Origin: an uncultured Desulfuromonas sp.
GTDB taxonomy: Bacteria > Desulfobacterota > Desulfuromonadia > Desulfuromonadales > Desulfuromonadaceae
DNA length: 64,000 nucleotides
NCBI RefSeq assembly: GCF_963678835.1
Contig: NZ_OY787470.1
Location: forward strand, 558,001-622,000
Direction of reading: 5' to 3'
Below are positions 1 through 8,793 of the stretch, piece after piece. The number at the start of each line of letters is the position of its first letter. Positions within the stretch are counted from its first letter, which is position 1. A program made the position numbers and the translations under genes. Below the pieces are notes generated by a model. The model searched no databases and had not been told where the DNA came from. It saw nothing but the letters and a program-made list of their open reading frames with translations.

Positions 1-1
1 G

Positions 2-739
2 GGGCTGGGCATGGTGTTTATTTTCTGGCGGCATGGCGAATTACGCCGTTATCACGTCATGCCATGGAAGAAGCCGTTTCAACCGAATGTGCAAAAACAC
101 CTGCTGACATTGGGACTCCCTATCGGCAGTGGGCTGTTTATCGAGTGCAGTGTGTTTGCCATCATCGCTATTCTGCTGGCGCGGTTCGGTGCCCAGAGTG
201 TTGCCGCCCACCAAATTGCCCTCAATTTTGCGTCAATGCTGTTTATGATCCCTTTGAGTATTGCCACAGCCATCTCTGTGCGTATCGGCTTTACTGTTGG
301 CCGGCAGCGACCGGCACACACGCAGCGCGCCGCACGGGTCGGTATTATCGCCACCCTGTGTCTGGCTCTGATCAGTGCCACTGTCATTGCGTTGTTTCCC
401 GACTCTTGTGTGGCTATCTACACCAGTGACGGACAACTGCGCGATGCCGCAGCCGCGCTGCTGATCTACGCGGCGATTTTCCAGATTCCTGATGCCACAC
501 AGGTGAGCTGCGCCGGGGCTTTGCGCGGGTTTAAAGACACCCGTGTACCAATGATGCTGCAAATTTTTGCCTACTGGGGTATTGCCCTGCCCATCGGCAG
601 CTATCTCGGGCTGACACTGAACTGGGGCGCACGTGGTTTCTGGATCGGTTTGATCTGCGGCTTGAGTAGTGCGGCGGTGCTGCTGCTGTGGCGGTTGCGG
701 GTCATGTTGCGGCGCAACTCTGTGGTTCAGGTTAGTTAG
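2..739 (+). CDS. MATE-family multidrug/cation efflux transporter, C-terminal part
   Basis: The reading frame is open to the left window edge, so only the C-terminal ~245 residues are seen and the start lies outside. MATE proteins (NorM/DinF type) are 12-helix inner-membrane antiporters that expel drugs or organic cations using Na+ or H+. Visible here are about six hydrophobic helices and MATE-like stretches such as 'GLPIGSG', 'VAAHQIALN', 'IATAISVRIG' and 'GALRGFKDTRVPM'. The protein ends with a basic cytoplasmic tail. The gene runs into the R1 repeat array 20 bp after its stop and is convergent with trhA. Confidence 0.9.
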   Translation, partial: GLGMVFIFWRHGELRRYHVMPWKKPFQPNVQKHLLTLGLPIGSGLFIECSVFAIIAILLARFGAQSVAAHQIALNFASMLFMIPLSIATAISVRIGFTVGRQRPAHTQRAARVGIIATLCLALISATVIALFPDSCVAIYTSDGQLRDAAAALLIYAAIFQIPDATQVSCAGALRGFKDTRVPMMLQIFAYWGIALPIGSYLGLTLNWGARGFWIGLICGLSSAAVLLLWRLRVMLRRNSVVQVS

Positions 740-758
740 TGGTCAAACTGTTGCACTC

Positions 759-1511
759 AGCAGCACCGAACGCAATGAACGTCACCGCAATGGTTGTCGG
801 CAACCGGTTTGAGGACTGATGCAGACTGGGCGAGTTTTGCCGACATCGCGATGTAAGAGAATGAAGTGAGGGAACCCGATAGGGTGCATTGGGGTTGTTA
901 TGAATCAGAAGAACGAGAGGTGTTGCGTGAGATTTTTTGCGTCAGCAAGGCAGAGGGAGGAGCTATAGTCGTTCTATGGCGACGACCGATAACGCCGCTG
1001 ACGTGAAAAAGATCCGCAACAACTCCGTGAAGGCTGATTGATGACAACCCCTTGGGAGTCGATTTTGTGGTACTTTTGTCGACGCAAAAGTGCCCCGACG
1101 TGCGGGCGCGGAAGCCCGCGTCATGTGGGTACCACCTTCGCGAACGGATGAAGTTCGCCAGAGCGATTCGTTGCGTATTACGAACCACTGAAGAGCAAGG
1201 TCAAAGTCAAGGTCGCCGGGTTTCGTCCCGGCAGCCGACATCCTTTTGACTGGCCGCTCAAAAGGATGCAAAAACCAGCTGAACATCTCCTGACCCTCAG
1301 ATCAACCGACACTGAGTCTGTTTCCGTTATGCGTCACGGATTCGGCTCGCCGCCCTTTAGGTCGACGAATCATGCAACTCATCGCCTGTGGCGTAAAGCG
1401 TTGATAATAATCTTAAGTCGCGTTCTATCTCTGGTGTGGCACCGGTTAAACGGGTGGGACGGAGCCCACCCTTGCCTTGGTTTGTTATTGAGCAACCAAG
1501 CCCTCCCGTTC
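759..1511. repeat. R1 repeat, full unit 1 (about 753 bp)
   Basis: First unit of a long modular repeat also present at 1512-2308 and 34094-35735. The unit begins AGCAGCACCGAACGC and ends at CAAGCCCTCCCGTTC. It is a chain of stem-loops: TTGCCGACATCGCGA pairing with an upstream bulged copy, a long GGGGTTGT hairpin, ACTTTTG/CAAAAGT, GCGGGC/GCCCGC, GCGAAC/GTTCGC, CCGGG/CCCGG, CCTTTTGA/TCAAAAGG and GGGTGGG/CCCACCC. This unit carries an extra ~100 bp module (about 906-1015) inside the loop of the long hairpin. No convincing gene is present. Confidence 0.85.
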
Positions 1512-1643
1512 AGCAGCACCGAACGCAATGAACGTCATCGCGATGGTTGTCGGCAACCTGTTTGAGGACTGATGCAGACTGGGCGAGTTTTTCCGACATC
1601 GCGGTGTTCGTGAACGCAGAGAGGGAACCCGTAAGGGCGCAAT

Positions 1644-1704
1644 GGGGTTGTTATTGATCAGCTTTCACGCAACAACTCCGTGAAAGCTGATTGATGACAA
1701 CCCC
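1644..1704. other. Long imperfect hairpin inside R1 unit 2
   Basis: The left arm starts GGGGTTGTTATTGATCAG and continues CTTTCACG. The right arm is CGTGAAAG followed by CTGATTGATGACAACCCC. The arms pair over 26 positions with three mismatches, around a 9-nt loop. As RNA some mismatches become G-U pairs. In the R1 units at 759 and 34991 the same outer arms enclose an extra module, so the hairpin is a site of modular variation. Confidence 0.75.
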
Positions 1705-2008
1705 TTGGGAGTCGATTTTGTGGTACTTTTGTCGACGCAAAAGTGCCCCGAAGTGCGGGCGCGGAAGCCCGCGTCACGTGGGTACCACCTTCGCGAACGG
1801 ATGAAGTTCGCCAGAGCGATTCGTTTCGGATTACGAACCACTGAAGATCAAGAACAAAGTCAAAGTCGCCGGGTTTCGTCCCGGCAGCCGACATCCTTTT
1901 GACTGGCCGCTCAAAAGGATTGCAAAAACCAGCTGAACATCTCCTGACCCTCAGATCAACCGACACTGAGTCTGTTTCCGTGATGCTTTGCAGATTCGGC
2001 TCGCCGCA

Positions 2009-2147
2009 TCAATGAGAATATTGGATAAACACATCCTGTGTTTCCCAATAACGCAAGCCGAAAATGCGATTTCCGTCTTGCTTACACCATCAGAGATGGT
2101 GGTCGCTCGTCCATGAGCTCCATAGGCGGTTTTCAACCGTCTGCTGG
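2009..2147. mobile_element. R2 MITE-like element, diverged copy inside R1
   Basis: The stretch from ACGCAAGCCGAAAATGCGAT to the end TTTTCAACCGTCTGCTGG matches the R2 elements at 25503 and 44715. The left part is replaced by a small hairpin (TTGGATAAACACA/TGTGTTTCCCAA). It interrupts an R1 unit, so it arrived after that unit formed or was captured with it. It has no coding capacity. Confidence 0.6.
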
Positions 2148-2361
2148 CTCGGCAAATCGTGCAACTCATCGCCTATGGCGTAAAACGATGATAACAATCT
2201 AACGGCTTACTTTATTTCTTCCGTGGCACCGTTTATAACGGGTGGGCAGTGCCTACCCTGCAGCAGAGGGTAATTTAGCAGCCAAGCCCTCACTTTCAGC
2301 AGTACCGAACGGGTGACGTTCTCCCGCGCAATCAGATCACTTCCGAAAAAAGTTGCCTTGC

Positions 2362-3012
2362 TCAAACCGCTTTGGGTAACACGTAAAGGAAAACCGCATA
2401 AAAATGCAGAATGCTGCCGGCCAATACAAACAGATGCCAGATGGCATGGTGGTAAGGTAAGCGGTGCCACAGGTAAAAACTGATTCCTAGAGTGTAGCTG
2501 AGTCCTCCGCACAGCAGCAGGATGAATCCGGTGCAGGGCAGGGCATCAAGTAGCGGCTTGATTGCCATCACAATCATCCAACCCATGGCCACATAGAGGA
2601 CAATGGATAAATGACGACGATAACGCAATTGACTGAACTCAATAAAGATGCCGCTGATTGCTAAAGCCCACACTGCGGCAAACAGGCTCCATCCCCAAAC
2701 ACCGTGCAGCGTAATCAGGGTAAACGGCGTATACGTCCCGGCAATGAGCAGCAGAATGGCGATGTGGTCAAAGATGCGCAGCCGGGCTTTTTTCTGTGGC
2801 TGGCGCAGTAGGTGGTAGAGCGTTGAAGAGACGTAGAGAAAAATCAGCGATGCACCGAAAATTGATGAGCTGGTGATGTGCCAGACGGAGCCGTGTTGCG
2901 TAGCCGAGACCAGCAAAACCGTCAGTGCGGCAATGGCGAGCAGGGTGCCAACCGCGTGCGTCAGGCTGTTGGCTAATTCTTCAGCGACGGTATAGCGTGG
3001 TGAAGTTTTCAT
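2362..3012 (-). CDS. trhA: Hemolysin III / PAQR-family membrane protein TrhA
   Basis: A 216-residue polytopic membrane protein of the TrhA/YqfA/hemolysin III family. Seven hydrophobic helices are visible. Family hallmarks are 'EELANSLTHAVG' near the N-terminus, 'SSTLYHLL' (about residues 62-69), 'FDHIAILLLIAGTYTPF' (about 81-97) and the C-terminal histidine motif 'HAIWHLFVLAGSILHFYAV'. The conserved Ser, Asp and His residues form the metal-binding core of PAQR proteins. Members affect membrane energetics, and the true activity in bacteria is not settled. It starts at ATG with a GGATCC-type weak ribosome site and is convergent with the MATE gene. Confidence 0.9.
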   Translation of the reverse strand: MKTSPRYTVAEELANSLTHAVGTLLAIAALTVLLVSATQHGSVWHITSSSIFGASLIFLYVSSTLYHLLRQPQKKARLRIFDHIAILLLIAGTYTPFTLITLHGVWGWSLFAAVWALAISGIFIEFSQLRYRRHLSIVLYVAMGWMIVMAIKPLLDALPCTGFILLLCGGLSYTLGISFYLWHRLPYHHAIWHLFVLAGSILHFYAVFLYVLPKAV

Positions 3013-3116
3013 GGTGGATCCTTTCGCTTAAAAGGCAGTTCCATTATTCACCATACGCCATTAAAACGTTTGTACTGTAAAAGATGCGTAAAAGAAGCAT
3101 TGCCGTATCAGGCCAT

Positions 3117-3150
3117 AAAAAAAGGGGTTCCGCTGGGGAACCCCTTTTTT
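3117..3150 (-). terminator. Rho-independent terminator after the 76-residue gene
   Basis: GGGGTTCC and GGAACCCC form a G/C-rich stem with a short loop, flanked by an A run on the left and a T run on the right. The hairpin can therefore work in either direction. It lies 20 bp past the stop of the small gene at 3171-3401 and upstream of trhA. Confidence 0.85.
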
Positions 3151-3170
3151 GAACGACTGGTGAATCGCGG

Positions 3171-3401
3171 TTAGTTCTGACCGCCCATGGTGGCGCTGTG
3201 CATGGACGCAAATTGCAGCAGTTGCTGAATGTCCAGGCCGCTCTCTTTGACAATGCCGAGAAATACCGGCAGCAGTTGCATCATAAACGTGGAATCCTGC
3301 ATTGCTTCTTTGGCCAGGCCTGGGAGGGCATTGAGGATGAATTGCTGTTTTTCTTCCGTGGAAAGCGCCATGACGGCATCTTGAAGTTCCTGTACAGACA
3401 T
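3171..3401 (-). CDS. Small hypothetical protein, 76 residues
   Basis: A short helical, acidic/amphipathic protein with no signal peptide or membrane segment. It begins 'MSVQELQDAVMALSTEEKQQF' minus the last residue and ends with 'SMHSATMGGQN'. I do not recognise a named family. It follows lon on the same strand with a 69-bp gap, has the ribosome site AGGAGAAAC upstream of ATG, and is followed by a strong terminator. A role linked to Lon is possible but only inferred from position. Confidence 0.65.
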   Translation of the reverse strand: MSVQELQDAVMALSTEEKQQFILNALPGLAKEAMQDSTFMMQLLPVFLGIVKESGLDIQQLLQFASMHSATMGGQN

Positions 3402-3470
3402 CAGATTGTTTCTCCTGTTGCGAAAAAGGATAAAGTACGCCGTTTCATCACGTGATGACGTGGACGTTTA

Positions 3471-5879
3471 CTATTTTTTAAAGGCGACATTATAAACATC
3501 GCGATAGGTTTTTGCAAAGTGAACCTCAATTCCCTCACGGAGGTAGTCGGGAAGATCATCGAAATCCTTGCGATTGCTCTCCGGGAAGATCAGAATTTTT
3601 AGACCACTGCGGCGCGCGGCAATGGTTTTTTCTTTAACGCCACCGATGGGCAACACCTGCCCGGTCAGGGTCAGCTCGCCAGTCATCCCCAGTTTCGGCC
3701 GCACCGGTTTTTCACTGATCATTGACAGCAGTGCCGTGGTCATGGTGACACCGGCGGATGGGCCGTCTTTGGGTGTGGCTCCGGCCGGTACATGGATATG
3801 GATGAAATGCTGGTCGAAAAAATTCTCCGGCAGGTCGTAGTCGGCCAAGTGGCCCATAACATAGGAGTAGGCGATTTCGCAGCTTTCCACCATCACCTTG
3901 CCCAACTGGCCGGTCTGCTTAAAGCCCTTGGTTTTGCTCGGCATGGCACTGGATTCAATCTGCAGGGTGGCGCCGCCCATACTGGTCCAGGCCAGTCCGG
4001 TAACGACACCCGGAACATTTTTGAACAGCTCATCCTGGGAGAAGATCGGTTTGCCGAGATACTCCTCAACATTGGTTTTGCGGATGGTCAGTTTTTCCAC
4101 CCGATCACTGGCAAACTCCATGGCCGCCTTGCGCATAATCTTTTTGATGCGGTTTTCCAGGCCGCGTACCCCGGCTTCGCGGGCGTAGTTATCAATGATC
4201 CTTTCCATGGCGTCTTTACGAATCGTCACCTGTTTTTTGCTCAGACCGTGATTTTTCAGCGCTTTGGGGATCAGATAGCGTTTGGCAATCTCCACTTTCT
4301 CATCCATGATGTAGCCGGACAACCGGATCACTTCCATGCGGTCGAGAAGCGGTGCCGGAATGGTGTCGAGCTGATTGGCCGTGGCAATAAACAACACGTT
4401 GGACAGGTCAAACGGCACATCGAGGTAGTGATCGCGGAACGAATTGTTCTGCTCCGGGTCAAGCACTTCAAGAAGAGCAGACGCGGGATCGCCCTGAAAG
4501 GAGGCGCCGATCTTGTCGATCTCATCGAGCATCAGTACCGGATTGGCACTGTCGGCCTGCTTCATGGCCTGGATAAATTTACCTGGCATGGCACCGATAT
4601 AGGTGCGTCGGTGTCCTTTGATCTCGGCTTCGTCACGCATGCCGCCCAATGAAAAGCGGTAGAAGTTGCGGTTGAGCGCTGCCGCCACGCTTTTACCGAT
4701 GGAGGTTTTTCCGACGCCCGGTGGCCCGACCAGACATAAGATGGAGCCGGAGATATCGCCTTTCATTTTACCGACGGCGATAAATTCAAGAATGCGATCC
4801 TTGACGTCGTCAAGACCAAAGTGGTCACGGTCAAGGGCGCGCTTGGCCTTGGCAATATCGTAGGAATCCTTGGTGTTCTTGCCCCAGGGTAAAATGGTCA
4901 GCCAGTCGAGATAATTGCGGCTGACGTTATACTCCGGCGAGGTCGGCTCAATCAGTTGCAGTTTCTCAATCTCTTCGTCGATGGCTTTCTGGGCTTCGTC
5001 GTTGAGAGTCAGCCCTTTAAGGCGTTCCTGAAACTTTTCGATTTCACTGGTTTTTCCCTCTTTTTCCAGGCCCAGCTCTTTTTTGATGGTTTTGAGCTGT
5101 TCCTTGAGGAAAAACTGCCGCTGTTGTTCGGAGATGTTTTTCTCAATTTGCTTGGAAATCTTGCTCTGCAAACGTGAGACTTCCAGTTCTTTTTTCAGCA
5201 GAACCAGCACCCGCTCAATGCGTTCGCGCACATCGAAAGTGGCCAGCACTTGCTGGAGTTCCTGGCCATCGGCTGAGGTGAGGTTGGCGGCAAAGTCGGC
5301 GAGACGGCTGGGGTCGTCCATGCTTGAACGACCGAGGAACATTTTGATCTCCTCGGAATAGAGCGGGTTGATTTTAACCAGCTCTTTGAGGGTCGAAATG
5401 ATGGCCATGGAATAGGCCTTGAGTTCCTGCTGGTCGGTCAGTGGCTTTTCATGCTGATAAGCCACGGTGGCGTGGAGTCCCAACTCGCTTTCATGCAGTT
5501 CTTCGATGGTGAAGCGCTCCAGGCAATTAACCAGCACCTGAATGCTCTCCTCTTCCGAATTGAGTACTTTGACAATTTTTCCGGCGACGCCAACCGCATG
5601 AAGATTGTTCGGCTCATCCTTGGCGTCAACATTTTCTACCAGCACCAGACCCAGTGTTTTGGTCGAACTGTCGGCGACTTGGCGGATAATCGCAACCTTG
5701 TCGGCGCCGGCAATATGCAGTGGAATTAAAATGGCCGGAAAGGCCGGACGGGGGCGTAACGGAATAATCGGCAGCCGATCCGGCAGCAGTTCGCGGGCCA
5801 GAACAAGGCTTTCACTGTCAATGTCGTCGAGGTGCTCCGGTTTAATCTCGTATTCTTCGTCCTCTTCGTGATGACTCAT
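3471..5879 (-). CDS. lon: ATP-dependent Lon protease
   Basis: An 802-residue LonA protease, the normal length. It degrades misfolded and regulatory proteins in the cytoplasm as a hexamer. The N-terminal substrate-binding domain starts near residue 36 ('LPIIPLRPRPAFP'), followed by a coiled-coil region at about 230-310. The AAA+ module has Walker A GPPGVGKT (385-392) and Walker B VLMLDEID (448-455). The protease domain carries the Ser-Lys dyad, Ser708 in KDGPSAG and Lys751 in GGVKEKT. The acidic N-terminal extension (MSHHEEDEEYE) is slightly long. It lies downstream of gspN on the same strand but 87 bp away, so it probably has its own promoter. Confidence 0.98.
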   Translation of the reverse strand: MSHHEEDEEYEIKPEHLDDIDSESLVLARELLPDRLPIIPLRPRPAFPAILIPLHIAGADKVAIIRQVADSSTKTLGLVLVENVDAKDEPNNLHAVGVAGKIVKVLNSEEESIQVLVNCLERFTIEELHESELGLHATVAYQHEKPLTDQQELKAYSMAIISTLKELVKINPLYSEEIKMFLGRSSMDDPSRLADFAANLTSADGQELQQVLATFDVRERIERVLVLLKKELEVSRLQSKISKQIEKNISEQQRQFFLKEQLKTIKKELGLEKEGKTSEIEKFQERLKGLTLNDEAQKAIDEEIEKLQLIEPTSPEYNVSRNYLDWLTILPWGKNTKDSYDIAKAKRALDRDHFGLDDVKDRILEFIAVGKMKGDISGSILCLVGPPGVGKTSIGKSVAAALNRNFYRFSLGGMRDEAEIKGHRRTYIGAMPGKFIQAMKQADSANPVLMLDEIDKIGASFQGDPASALLEVLDPEQNNSFRDHYLDVPFDLSNVLFIATANQLDTIPAPLLDRMEVIRLSGYIMDEKVEIAKRYLIPKALKNHGLSKKQVTIRKDAMERIIDNYAREAGVRGLENRIKKIMRKAAMEFASDRVEKLTIRKTNVEEYLGKPIFSQDELFKNVPGVVTGLAWTSMGGATLQIESSAMPSKTKGFKQTGQLGKVMVESCEIAYSYVMGHLADYDLPENFFDQHFIHIHVPAGATPKDGPSAGVTMTTALLSMISEKPVRPKLGMTGELTLTGQVLPIGGVKEKTIAARRSGLKILIFPESNRKDFDDLPDYLREGIEVHFAKTYRDVYNVAFKK

Positions 5880-5966
5880 AAATAGAAATTCCTCTATAGA
5901 AGATATGGTAATGATTATGGAAAAAACTAATCACTTCCCACGAAGAAGTCAACCCTGCCACTCTTT

Positions 5967-6812
5967 TCAGTGGAGGACGGGGCGGGCTGCGGTGCCGCGA
6001 AGCTCAAGCACAAAGTGACCATTTTTGTCGGCGGGAGTGACCAGTTGTAACAGGCTGGTCAGCGCCGGGTCTGTCGAAGGTTGCGGAATCAATGTGACGC
6101 TCAGGTCCAGTCGGCTGAGTTCTGGACGCCGTCCCGGTGTGATACGGCCGCTGGCTTGAATAACCAGATTGCCGTCGCGGCTTTGCAGTTGTTCTATCAG
6201 CAGGTGGCCGTTTTCACGCCGTGCCTGAAGGAACAGCTCGCCGAGGGAAAAGCTGTTTTCACTGCCGCCGATTGTTTTCATCCCTTCGATGGTCAGGGAC
6301 GACAGCGACAGGGTCAGCGTTTCCAACGGAAGGTTTTCCGACAGTGTGCCCGTGAGGGAGAGATCGCGCAGCTGAACATCGAGGGTCAGCGTCGGCATCT
6401 CGGGGAGGGCACCGCGCCAGTGCAGGTGGTTGGCCCGAAGTTCAAGGCGGTTGGCGCTGTTGATGGTGGCGTCAAAGGTCCCATCCCACAATTGACCGGT
6501 CATGTTGGCGGCGGGCGTGCCGGAAAGCAGGCTGCCCCATACTGGAGTGAGCCGCAGTTGTTCTGCGGCAATGCTCAGAGAGGGATCGACCGCAATACGG
6601 GTGGATTCGATATCCAGTGCCATGGGGAAACCCAGAGTGGTTGCGCCGACATCCACCGGTTTCTGCAGTTGGACGGTTAATTCCTGTTGCAACCGTTGGC
6701 GGATCACGTCGCTGGGGAAAAAGACAAACAGGCCGAGGAGAAAGAACGCACCCGTCGCCAGAATGTACAACAGACTTTTTTTCAAGAGTATTGAGGTGCG
6801 AACTGCAGCCAT
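5967..6812 (-). CDS. gspN: Type II secretion system protein GspN
   Basis: A 281-residue protein with one N-terminal membrane helix (about residues 12-32) and a periplasmic AsmA/GspN-like beta-rich domain. It is the last gene of the gsp operon and follows gspM with a 2-bp gap. GspN is an accessory T2SS component found in some systems. The call rests on operon position and on the typical 'FPSDVIRQRLQQEL' segment after the helix plus the 'GFPMALDIE...' segment. Its start is the ATG just beyond the gspM stop. Confidence 0.85.
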   Translation of the reverse strand: MAAVRTSILLKKSLLYILATGAFFLLGLFVFFPSDVIRQRLQQELTVQLQKPVDVGATTLGFPMALDIESTRIAVDPSLSIAAEQLRLTPVWGSLLSGTPAANMTGQLWDGTFDATINSANRLELRANHLHWRGALPEMPTLTLDVQLRDLSLTGTLSENLPLETLTLSLSSLTIEGMKTIGGSENSFSLGELFLQARRENGHLLIEQLQSRDGNLVIQASGRITPGRRPELSRLDLSVTLIPQPSTDPALTSLLQLVTPADKNGHFVLELRGTAARPVLH

Positions 6813-6814
6813 GT

Positions 6815-7339
6815 TTATCCTTTGGTGTACGCGGAGATGCGCAGAGAGCTGTCCAGTTGCTGCGCATTGTCAAAGCGGACCTTGAGCTGCATGGCCTTGA
6901 CCTGGAGTGGCACCGGAGCACTGTTGAAACTCTGCAGCAGTTGCAGCATCTGGCCTAACGACACATTTTCCAGCTTGATCTCCACCGCTTCTTCGGTGAT
7001 GTCGTTATGGCTTACCGCAGGCATCGGGCGCATGGAAGTGAGGTTTTCCCGCCCGGCAATGCGTGTCACCTGACTCTCCACATAGGCGAACAGGGCAAAA
7101 TCACCGGCACTGGCCTGACGGCGTTGCAGAGATTTGATCTGGCCCTGAATCGTACGGTAGTCCTGTTGCAGCTCTTTCGCCTGTTGCAGTTGTTGCTGAC
7201 GAGAGGCGATTTTGCTGTCAAGGCGCTCCATGGTAGCAAAGTAGGGAGCGATCATGGCCAGATAGATCACTGTGGCGACGACAAATATTGCGGCAACCAA
7301 AACCATAGCCAACTCGCGAGGAGAAAGTTGTTTCATCAT
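6815..7339 (-). CDS. gspM: Type II secretion system protein GspM
   Basis: A 174-residue bitopic inner-membrane protein with a short cytoplasmic N-terminus, one helix at about residues 11-32, a coiled-coil (about 38-72) and a small periplasmic ferredoxin-like domain. GspM binds GspL and helps anchor the GspE ATPase to the assembly platform. It overlaps the end of gspL by 4 bp (ATGA), which indicates coupled translation. Confidence 0.88.
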   Translation of the reverse strand: MMKQLSPRELAMVLVAAIFVVATVIYLAMIAPYFATMERLDSKIASRQQQLQQAKELQQDYRTIQGQIKSLQRRQASAGDFALFAYVESQVTRIAGRENLTSMRPMPAVSHNDITEEAVEIKLENVSLGQMLQLLQSFNSAPVPLQVKAMQLKVRFDNAQQLDSSLRISAYTKG

Positions 7340-8727
7340 AATGCACCTCCTTGCTGGGCATGACCGATACTGATCTGCAGGCGAAACGATACCTGTTTTC
7401 CTTGAATGCCCATCTTGGCATCGGCAATGCGTACGGCTGTGAACGAGGGACTTTTACGGAGTTCCCCGGCCAATCGGTTAACGCTGTCAAACGAGTCGGT
7501 TACGCCTTCGACATTGAGATTTTCCGGTTCATAATTAAAAGTTTTGATGTCAACGGTGATATCTTTCGGCGTGTGGGTGGAAAAGTCGCGCAGCACGGCA
7601 AGGGCGGAGGTCGACTTGTCCAGACCGACTAACCGGCCGGTTTCGCGTAATCGATTGAGTTCAACGGTGAGCTGCTGGACCGGATCGACAATGGCGGTCT
7701 GCCCCGGCAGGGTTTCGCGAAACACCTGGTTGAGCTGTTTGCGATAATCTTCGGCCACGTCAGTTTTGAACTGGTAACTGTGCAAAGCGGTGGCCGCCAG
7801 GATCGCCAGCGACGCCAGCAGTAATCCACCGCCGATATAGAAATGTTTTTTCAGCGCCGCCCATTCACTTTTCAGGGTGAACGGTCCGCGGCGGAAGTTG
7901 ATCAGCGGCTGATCTGTGGCCAGAGCCATGGCACAGGCCGGAAGAAACGCTGGATCGATGGGATTGCCGCTCTCTTCAAGCGGTACTGTGATCACATCCC
8001 AATCCATCTCTTTGATCGTTGAAATAAGCGTCGGTGTTACCGCGTTGCCGATCAGACACAGAGGTTGTTGGCTTAAGCGTTCGGCGCGGCACAGCAAGCC
8101 AGCTTCTCGGAGGATTTGATCGGCGAGACGCTGTGACGTGTCTTGCACAGGGCCGCAGTTCTCATGACTGACCACCTCGCCATCAACCACCAAGCTAAGG
8201 GTCAGCACACCGTCGTGAGCACGGACCAGAACCCCGTGGGTCAGCCAGGGGCGCAGACCGCTGATTTCGGTAAACGGTGTCAGGCCCAGAACATGGATGG
8301 GAATTTTTCCGCTGTCAAACGGGGCCAGAAACTCGGCGATTTTATGGCGTGGATAGGTGGCGGCAGTTGTCGTGAACTGGCCATCTTCACCTGTGACAAC
8401 AGTGGTGGCGACAAGATGATCGCTGATGTCGACCGGCAGTTGTGACGCCAGTTCCATCCCTGCAGCGGCGTCAATTTTGCGCGGATCGTTAAATGGGAAA
8501 TTCAACCGTCGCACAAAACTGTCGTCACCGGGCAGGACCGTGCAGAAGCGGTCACCGAATCCAGCCGGACCATCGAGCATCTGGTTGACGACATTGGCAA
8601 TGTCACTGTCCGGTTCAAGCGGCTGCTCCACTTTGCGCAGCAGTACCGGCTTTTCCTTGTCACCATCGAAAATTACCAGGCGGATCCTGTTAGAAGTTAT
8701 TTCAAGTCCAATCCGTCGTTTCGTCAT
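7336..8727 (-). CDS. gspL: Type II secretion system protein GspL
   Basis: A 463-residue protein. The N-terminal two thirds is an actin-like cytoplasmic domain that recruits GspE ('RIGLEITSNRIRLVIFDGD'). A single membrane helix lies near residues 292-312, followed by a PilN-like periplasmic domain that pairs with GspM. Length and order match GspL of delta-proteobacterial systems, where the protein resembles PilM and PilN joined. A 66-bp gap to gspK is the only sizeable gap in the distal operon besides G/F. Confidence 0.88.
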   Translation of the reverse strand: MTKRRIGLEITSNRIRLVIFDGDKEKPVLLRKVEQPLEPDSDIANVVNQMLDGPAGFGDRFCTVLPGDDSFVRRLNFPFNDPRKIDAAAGMELASQLPVDISDHLVATTVVTGEDGQFTTTAATYPRHKIAEFLAPFDSGKIPIHVLGLTPFTEISGLRPWLTHGVLVRAHDGVLTLSLVVDGEVVSHENCGPVQDTSQRLADQILREAGLLCRAERLSQQPLCLIGNAVTPTLISTIKEMDWDVITVPLEESGNPIDPAFLPACAMALATDQPLINFRRGPFTLKSEWAALKKHFYIGGGLLLASLAILAATALHSYQFKTDVAEDYRKQLNQVFRETLPGQTAIVDPVQQLTVELNRLRETGRLVGLDKSTSALAVLRDFSTHTPKDITVDIKTFNYEPENLNVEGVTDSFDSVNRLAGELRKSPSFTAVRIADAKMGIQGKQVSFRLQISIGHAQQGGAL

Positions 8728-8793
8728 GCGTATGAACCTCTCGCTCTAACGAGCCTTTTGTAGAAAAGCCACGAACGGCTTTTCGCAAAAACT

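Larger units (their letters stand above)
1512..2308. repeat. R1 repeat, unit 2, lacking the loop module and carrying an R2 insertion
   Basis: Second tandem unit, joined head to tail to unit 1. It lacks the ~100 bp loop module, so its long hairpin at 1644-1704 is closed by CTTTCACG/CGTGAAAG. At about 2009 the unit is interrupted by ~140 bp of R2-like sequence, after which R1 resumes near 2148 ('CTCGGCAAATCGTGCAACTC'). The remaining bases to trhA (2309-2361) hold a partial unit start and nothing else recognisable. Confidence 0.8.

Noticed and set aside
898..1966. Several ORFs of 65-107 codons on both strands of R1 with recurring peptide text such as KRMSAAGTKPGD
   Set aside because: The text recurs only because the DNA repeats. 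The frames cross hairpins, lack ribosome sites and vary in ends between copies, so they are not supported as genes. The same applies to 34227-35467.
740..2350. Tandem repeats considered as a CRISPR array
   Set aside because: Units are ~750 bp, contiguous, with no short spacers and no cas genes nearby.
3792..4652. A 286-codon ORF antisense to lon
   Set aside because: Shadow of the conserved AAA+ and protease coding region.
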